From Candidatus Binatia bacterium (lineage in GTDB: Bacteria; Desulfobacterota; Binatia; UBA9968): a DNA stretch of 64,000 nt. Below the pieces are notes generated by a model. It saw only the letters and a program-made list of their open reading frames with translations. It did no database searches and was not told the origin of the DNA. Below are positions 59,903-64,000 of the stretch, in pieces. Location of the stretch: contig DASXUF010000105.1 in NCBI GenBank assembly GCA_036504975.1, forward strand, positions 1 to 64,000, given 5' to 3'. The position numbers were made by a program, and so were the translations under genes. Each line of letters opens with the position of its first letter. The stretch's first letter is position 1.

Positions 59903-61154
59903 ATTCCTCCACGCTACCAGCAACAGGCAGCAGCAGAACGAAACGGCTTCCGCGTCCCGGCTCCGACGTGACCTCGATGGAGCCGTGATGAGCGCGGACG
60001 ATCTTGTGCGTGAGCGCGAGACCCAGGCCGGTCCCCGCCGCCTTTGTGGTGAAAAAAGGATCGAAGATGCGCTCGCGATTTTCCGGCGCGATCCCGATTC
60101 CGTCGTCGATGATACTCAACTCCAGGGTTCGATGGATGCGGCCGTTCACGGTGTAGCGCGGCGAACGCGTCACCGTGAGCCGCACTTCTCCTCCGTCGGG
60201 CATCGCCTCTTTCGCGTTGGCCACGAGATTGAGAAGCGCCTGCGCCAGGAGCCCGCGGTCGCCCCATAGAGGAGGGAGCCCGGGCTCGATATCCAAATTG
60301 AGCCGCCATTGTCCCGAGCGGAAAAGCGGGCTCGTCAGCTCTTTCAAGTCGCGCATCAACAAACCGACCGGCACCAGATCGGCCGCGATCGCTGGCTCGG
60401 CGCCGAAAGAAAGCAAATGGGAAATCGTCGTGTAGAGCCGGTTGACCGCGCTCAAAATCTCGCCGGCCACCCTCTGGCTGTCGGCGTCGCCCTTTTCTTT
60501 GAGCAGCGAAGCGTAAAGCTCGATGCCGCCGAGCGGGCTCCGGATCTGATGGGCCATCTCCGCCGCCATCTCGCCCAGCGCGGCGAGCCGGCGCGTCCGC
60601 GCCGCCTCCGCTTCGAGCCGCTTCAGCCGCCCCACGTCCTGGAGCACCAGCACGTAGCCGCCGCTCTGATTCTCATGGACGACGATTTCCGAGATCGTTA
60701 GGTGCACGGGGACGGTCGTCCCATCGGGCAATTTGACGCTGCGTTCGCATTCCAGGGGGAGAACGTCGCGCCGGCCCTGTTCGAGACAGCGCATCAATCT
60801 TTCGCCCGTGAGCCGGGACAATTGCTCGCGACTGCCCTCGCCCGCCAGCTCCGTCCAGCGGCGATTGACGAGCGTGGGATTGAGCTCCGGGTCCAGCACC
60901 AGGACTCCGGCTTTGAGACTCTCCAAAATCGACAGCAGATAGGCGCGGGCCCTCTCGCGCTCGAACAGGCTTTTTTCCAGCTCGCGATTTTTTCTTTCCA
61001 GCTCGCCGTCGAGGTTGGCGACGCGGAGCTGGAGCCGTCGATATTCCTGGGTCAGCTCGATGCTGCTTTGTTGGAAGCGCGAGATCAGATCGGCGAGGAC
61101 GCCCACGTCGACTTCGGCGGTTGTTTGACAGATTTGCTCAGCAACGGACTGCAT
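59877..61154 (-). CDS. flrB: cytoplasmic sensor histidine kinase FlrB/FleS-like
   Basis: 425 residues with no membrane segment. N-terminal coiled coil ([23 protein letters not shown]), PAS domain about 75-180, H-box [20 protein letters not shown] with His near 199, N-box [13 protein letters not shown], and DDGIGI and GTGLGLAL boxes. It phosphorylates FlrC. A soluble FlrB fits sensing of basal-body assembly, as in Vibrio and Campylobacter. A perfect -24/-12 promoter at 61183-61197 precedes it with a roughly 17-base leader. Confidence 0.93.
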   Translation of the reverse strand: MQSVAEQICQTTAEVDVGVLADLISRFQQSSIELTQEYRRLQLRVANLDGELERKNRELEKSLFERERARAYLLSILESLKAGVLVLDPELNPTLVNRRWTELAGEGSREQLSRLTGERLMRCLEQGRRDVLPLECERSVKLPDGTTVPVHLTISEIVVHENQSGGYVLVLQDVGRLKRLEAEAARTRRLAALGEMAAEMAHQIRSPLGGIELYASLLKEKGDADSQRVAGEILSAVNRLYTTISHLLSFGAEPAIAADLVPVGLLMRDLKELTSPLFRSGQWRLNLDIEPGLPPLWGDRGLLAQALLNLVANAKEAMPDGGEVRLTVTRSPRYTVNGRIHRTLELSIIDDGIGIAPENRERIFDPFFTTKAAGTGLGLALTHKIVRAHHGSIEVTSEPGRGSRFVLLLPVAGSVEEYAETDSDS

Positions 61155-61182
61155 GATTTTTCACTTTCGCTCGGCAAAATTT

Positions 61183-61197
61183 GCAATCGTTGTGCCA
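61183..61197 (-). promoter_or_regulatory. sigma-54 promoter of flrB-flrC (and probably the downstream basal-body genes)
   Basis: Minus strand TGGCAC-N5-TTGC followed by A: exact match. It lies between the flrA stop (61238) and the flrB start, with a normal leader length. Confidence 0.85.
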
Positions 61198-61237
61198 GTT
61201 ATTTCCGGCGCCCAAGAACATGCATCACGCCCTTACG

Positions 61238-62371
61238 TCACGACGCGGCAAGGCCCGTCATGCTGCCGTCGGGAAAAATTTGCCGCCCCGCCGTCAAGGA
61301 AAACCGGTCGCGCGTCAAGTTCCCGACGGAAGACAGCGGCAGCGCGAATTGGCGCGCGATCTGCTCCTGGCGCCTGAGACGCTCGACCAGGGTCGTGCGG
61401 TTGAGTTTCAATAGCTCGGCGGCGCGGCTCTTGTTGCCGCCGGTGCGCTGAAGGGCCTGGCGCATCAAATCGCCTTCGATGATTTTCAACAGCGCGTCCA
61501 GATCCACGCCTTCGTTAGGCAGAGAGACGGCGGCGCTTATCTCGCCTTTTGCCACGCGCTTCTCGGCGAGATAACCGGGCAGATCCTTGGCGCGGATCAC
61601 TCCGTCTTCGTTCAGGACCACGAGGCGCTCCATCAAATTCTCCAACTCGCGAACGTTCCCCGGCCAGTCGTAGCGCTTGAGCAGCTCTAAGGCTTCGCTC
61701 TCGATGGTCTCGATGGCTTTGCCTTTTTTTCGGCTATGGAGGAGGAGAAAGTGGCCGATCAAGAGCGGAACGTCTTCCCGACGTTCCCTGAGCGGCGGCA
61801 GAAAAATCGGCAGGACGTTCAGGCGATAGAACAGATCTTCACGAAAGCGCTCTTCCGTCACCGCCTGTCGTAAATCTCTGTTGGTTGCGGCTATGACGCG
61901 GACGTCCACGCGCACCGCCTTGTCGCTGCCGACCGGCTCGAATACCCGATCTTGCAAGACGCGGAGGAGCTTGACCTGGAGCTTCGGGCTCATCTCGCCG
62001 ACTTCATCGAGAAAAAGCGTACCGCCGTGCGCCAACTGGAACCGTCCCTGGCGGGCGTTCACCGCGCCGGTGAAAGCGCCGCGCACGTGTCCGAACAGCT
62101 CGCTCTCCAAAAGCTCTTCCGGGATCGCCGCGCAGTTGACCGGCACGAAGGGCTGCGAAACCCTGTTGCCCATGTTATGGATGGCGTTGGCGACCATCTC
62201 TTTGCCGGTGCCGCTCTCTCCCATGATCAGGACGGTGGCATCGCTGCCTGCGAGCTTGAGGATGAGATTGAAGATTTGCCGCATGACCGGGCTCCCGGCC
62301 ACCATGCCGATGGTTTGCCAAGGCAAGCTCGCCGCCGTCTGATCGAGTAAAGAGTCGATGCTTGTCGTCAT
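61238..62371 (-). CDS. flrA: sigma-54 activator, FlrA/FleQ-like without receiver domain
   Basis: 377 residues. It begins almost at once with the AAA+ domain: Walker A GESGTGKE near 50-57, GAFTGA near 95-100, LFLDEVGEM. The C-terminal helix-turn-helix is [22 protein letters not shown]. FleQ/FlrA proteins normally have a degenerate receiver of about 120 residues in front; it is absent here, so activity may be set by FlhG binding or expression level. The tail after the helix-turn-helix ([14 protein letters not shown]) is longer than usual. Its placement directly upstream of flrBC argues for the master-regulator role. Confidence 0.85.
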   Translation of the reverse strand: MTTSIDSLLDQTAASLPWQTIGMVAGSPVMRQIFNLILKLAGSDATVLIMGESGTGKEMVANAIHNMGNRVSQPFVPVNCAAIPEELLESELFGHVRGAFTGAVNARQGRFQLAHGGTLFLDEVGEMSPKLQVKLLRVLQDRVFEPVGSDKAVRVDVRVIAATNRDLRQAVTEERFREDLFYRLNVLPIFLPPLRERREDVPLLIGHFLLLHSRKKGKAIETIESEALELLKRYDWPGNVRELENLMERLVVLNEDGVIRAKDLPGYLAEKRVAKGEISAAVSLPNEGVDLDALLKIIEGDLMRQALQRTGGNKSRAAELLKLNRTTLVERLRRQEQIARQFALPLSSVGNLTRDRFSLTAGRQIFPDGSMTGLAAS

Positions 62372-63002
62372 AATTTTCCTTCCTTGGAGTCAAAAACTGC
62401 CGCGCGATTCGCTCGGCGCGGGAAAATTTTTCCGTGTGATGATTCGGTGGCGCTCTGCAATTTGAAAGCCAGGGTCGGGCGTGAAGAGTTCGGTGGATAT
62501 TGAACGAAGGCGTCGGCCACGCCGAATAGCGTCTGAGTCGTTCCTTCTAACTCATGTTGCTGTCGTCGATTTGCGATGGATCACGCTTGAGCGGGTCAGC
62601 TTTCTTTCTTCAACGAAAATTTCTTTTTACGCACGCAACGAAGTTCTACGCATCGCGAACAGATGCCGACAAGGCGGCAAAAAAATAACGCGTCGTCCAA
62701 CTCGCGCTAAAAATTTAACGAAGCGCGAAGCGCTGTCTCGATTTGTCCCGACACGCTCCACGGAGCGCCATGGAAGATAACGCTTGACCCAAGACGGCGC
62801 TTTAGAGTATTTATTGCCCGAACTTCTAAATTCCGCCTCTAGGAACGCGCTTATGGCCGGTCGCAAATGTGAAAGGGTTAATCCCAATCTCTTCTTATAG
62901 AGACAGGTCAGAACATGAGCACTAATCTTCGAAATCGTTATTACTCTCCTGGACTTCATCGAGGAAGACCGGTCGCGGAAAGTCCCTCCTGGCGAGCGGG
63001 TA
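62372..63002. other. noncoding border region right of the flagellar locus
   Basis: About 630 bases. Open frames on both strands here (for example 62481-62780 plus and 62627-63094 minus) have Arg/Ser-rich compositions and no recognisable motif, so I treat them as chance. A 13-base near palindrome GGAAAATTTTTCC at 62421-62433 lies about 50 bases before the flrA start and could be an operator. AAGGAAGG is the flrA ribosome site. Confidence 0.4.
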
Positions 63003-63230
63003 ATGCATGCGCTTATGGGTATAATGTATGGGGCATTCCTGGCGTGCTTACTGCCGGAGCTTATGATCTGGTTCCAAAGACCATCCGGCTTCACACGGCA
63101 CGACTATGGATGGCTCAGTTGGATCTTAACCACGATGGCGGTCGGAGTAACGATCTCGGGTGCAAGAGATTTAGTCGCCGTATGGCCGAAAGCGGCAGCA
63201 AGAGATTTGCTGCAACGTGACCGCGCCTAA
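63003..63230 (+). CDS. small two-helix membrane protein of unknown function
   Basis: 75 residues. Two hydrophobic segments (LMGIMYGAFLACLLPELMIWF, 4-24, and LSWILTTMAVGVTISGARDLV, 38-58) are separated by a polar loop QRPSGFTRHDYGW. Composition and Trp/Tyr placement at membrane edges look real. The start has only a weak GAGCGGG upstream. I recognise no family with certainty. It does not look connected to the flagellar genes. Confidence 0.5.
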   Translation: MHALMGIMYGAFLACLLPELMIWFQRPSGFTRHDYGWLSWILTTMAVGVTISGARDLVAVWPKAAARDLLQRDRA

Positions 63231-63313
63231 CCGCTCGCAGCGGACGCGCCGAGCAATGAAACGGGTTGAGATTGAAGTCCACAGTTTGTAGAATGCTTCG
63301 AGGAGATTTTCCT

Positions 63314-63589
63314 ATGACATTCCCTGTCTTGGTAGAAGCTTGTGACGGTCAGTTTGCGGCGTCTCTTGTGGGGGTACCGAAGGTGCGCGTGGTAGAACCG
63401 ACACGCTCCCAGGCCATCGATGCCCTAAAAGCAGAGATTGAGCGCCGCGTCGCCCTTGGCGAGCTTCTCGCCCTGGACATTGAGACGCTTGGTGTTTCCG
63501 ACTTGGCCGGGAAGTACAATACAGACCCGACGCTGAGCACGATCCGTGACGATGCCTACCAGGCACGCGATGCCGACCGAGGCCGATGA
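63314..63589 (+). CDS. VapB-like antitoxin
   Basis: 91 residues from the ATG at 63314, with AGGAG 8 bases upstream; an upstream in-frame start at 63266 lacks one. It starts like HicB/VapB-type small beta proteins (MTFPVLVEACDGQFAASLVG) and continues with a helix TRSQAIDALKAEIERR. Its stop overlaps the start of the PIN-domain gene (ATGA), the classic antitoxin-toxin coupling. The class of the antitoxin is uncertain; pairing with a PIN toxin is the main evidence. Confidence 0.75.
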   Translation: MTFPVLVEACDGQFAASLVGVPKVRVVEPTRSQAIDALKAEIERRVALGELLALDIETLGVSDLAGKYNTDPTLSTIRDDAYQARDADRGR

Positions 63590-64000
63590 TCGCGTTCGAC
63601 ACGGATGTGTTGACGGAGATCCTGCTGGGGAACGCGGCTTTTGTGGCGCGGGCGGCGGCGATTCCGATGCGCGAACAGGCTGTCCCCGTGATCGTAATCG
63701 AAGAAATCATGCGGGGCAGACTCAATGTCATCCGGCAAGCCGAGGCAGGCATAGGCGGCGCCAGCATCGCACGCGCCTATGAACTGTTCGAGGAAACTTT
63801 CAGGGACTTTCGCCGTCTTCACATCCTTTCGTACACGACTCAGGCAGAGACATTGTACCAACAGTGGCGCCAACAGGGGATTCGTATTGCCACGCACGAT
63901 TTGCGGATTGCTGCTCTTTGCATTGCACATCCTGCCAGATTGATTTCACGTAATCGCCGGGACTATGAACGTGTACCTGGGTTGATGGTCGAGTTCTGGG
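63586..64000 (+). CDS. vapC: PIN-domain toxin, VapC-like, partial at window edge
   Basis: Open to the window end (138 codons). Acidic metal ligands are recognisable: an early Asp in FDTDVLTEILLG, a Glu in IEEIMRG near 40 and an Asp in ATHDLRIAALC near 108, followed by SRNRRDYERVPGL. These are PIN nuclease landmarks; VapC enzymes cut tRNA or rRNA. It overlaps the antitoxin by 4 bases. The missing tail is probably only a few residues. Confidence 0.85.
   Translation, partial: MIAFDTDVLTEILLGNAAFVARAAAIPMREQAVPVIVIEEIMRGRLNVIRQAEAGIGGASIARAYELFEETFRDFRRLHILSYTTQAETLYQQWRQQGIRIATHDLRIAALCIAHPARLISRNRRDYERVPGLMVEFW

Noticed and set aside
62481..63094. Frames of 99 and 155 codons on opposite strands right of flrA
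   Set aside because: Arg/Ser-rich, overlapping each other, no motif and no convincing ribosome site.

Overview
The window is almost entirely one flagellar and chemotaxis super-locus of about 60 kb from a GC-rich, diderm (Gram-negative type) bacterium. Both outer rings are encoded (FlgI P-ring, FlgH L-ring lipoprotein), and FlhF/FlhG point to a polar flagellum of controlled number. I cannot place the organism securely. The mix of FliW/CsrA, CheD plus CheZ, HDOD regulators and many short-period intergenic repeats fits an uncultivated Desulfobacterota-, Binatota-, NC10- or Rokubacteria-like lineage. That placement is inference only.

Layout, reading the minus strand from right to left. 62371-58526: sigma-54 activator (FlrA/FleQ-like), sensor kinase FlrB and response regulator FlrC. 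58526-46778: basal body, switch, export ATPase and hook genes flgB, flgC, fliE-F-G-H-I-J-K, flgD and two tandem flgE paralogues, closed by a GC-rich hairpin. 46609-31026: chemotaxis block with CheZ, CheY, a STAS protein, a second CheZ-like protein, a second single-domain receiver, CheA, CheW, four chemoreceptors, three PstS-like periplasmic binding proteins without any ABC transporter, and two small secreted paralogues. 30931-26806: cheR, cheD, cheB, fliM, fliN. 22935-12386: fliL-O-P-Q-R, flhB, flhA, flhF, flhG, fliA, two accessory genes, flgF. 12384-4056: flgG, flgA, flgH, flgI, a flgJ-M23 fusion, flgM, flgN, flgK, flgL, csrA, fliW. 4004-1: a sigma-28 driven unknown gene, an HDOD-GAF-histidine kinase and pseB, which runs off the left edge. 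Only motA, motB, an rpoZ-like gene and the right-hand edge (small membrane protein, VapBC-like pair) are on the plus strand. Flagellin, fliD and fliS are not in the window.

Regulation can be read from the sequence. A perfect -24/-12 site lies between flrA and flrB, and further -24/-12 sites precede fliL, pseB and (weaker) flgF. Five good sigma-28 sites with an exact 11-base spacer precede flgM, cheZ, motA, an HDOD-receiver gene (divergent from motA) and the unknown 172-residue gene. This gives a Vibrio/Pseudomonas-like cascade: FlrA, then FlrBC, then middle genes and fliA, then sigma-28 genes, with FlgM as anti-sigma factor.

The most unusual signal is repeat DNA inside genes. Period-7 and period-8 tandem repeats and a palindromic CCTTCGAC-type repeat, normally intergenic, have become protein sequence: the signal peptides of FlgH and FlgI, linkers in CheA and FlhF, the N-terminal extension of FlhG, and C-terminal tails of two other proteins. 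The second notable system is a possible binding-protein-assisted chemosensory module: four receptors with near-identical signalling domains but different sensor domains, interleaved with three orphan PstS-like proteins and two paralogous small exported proteins.
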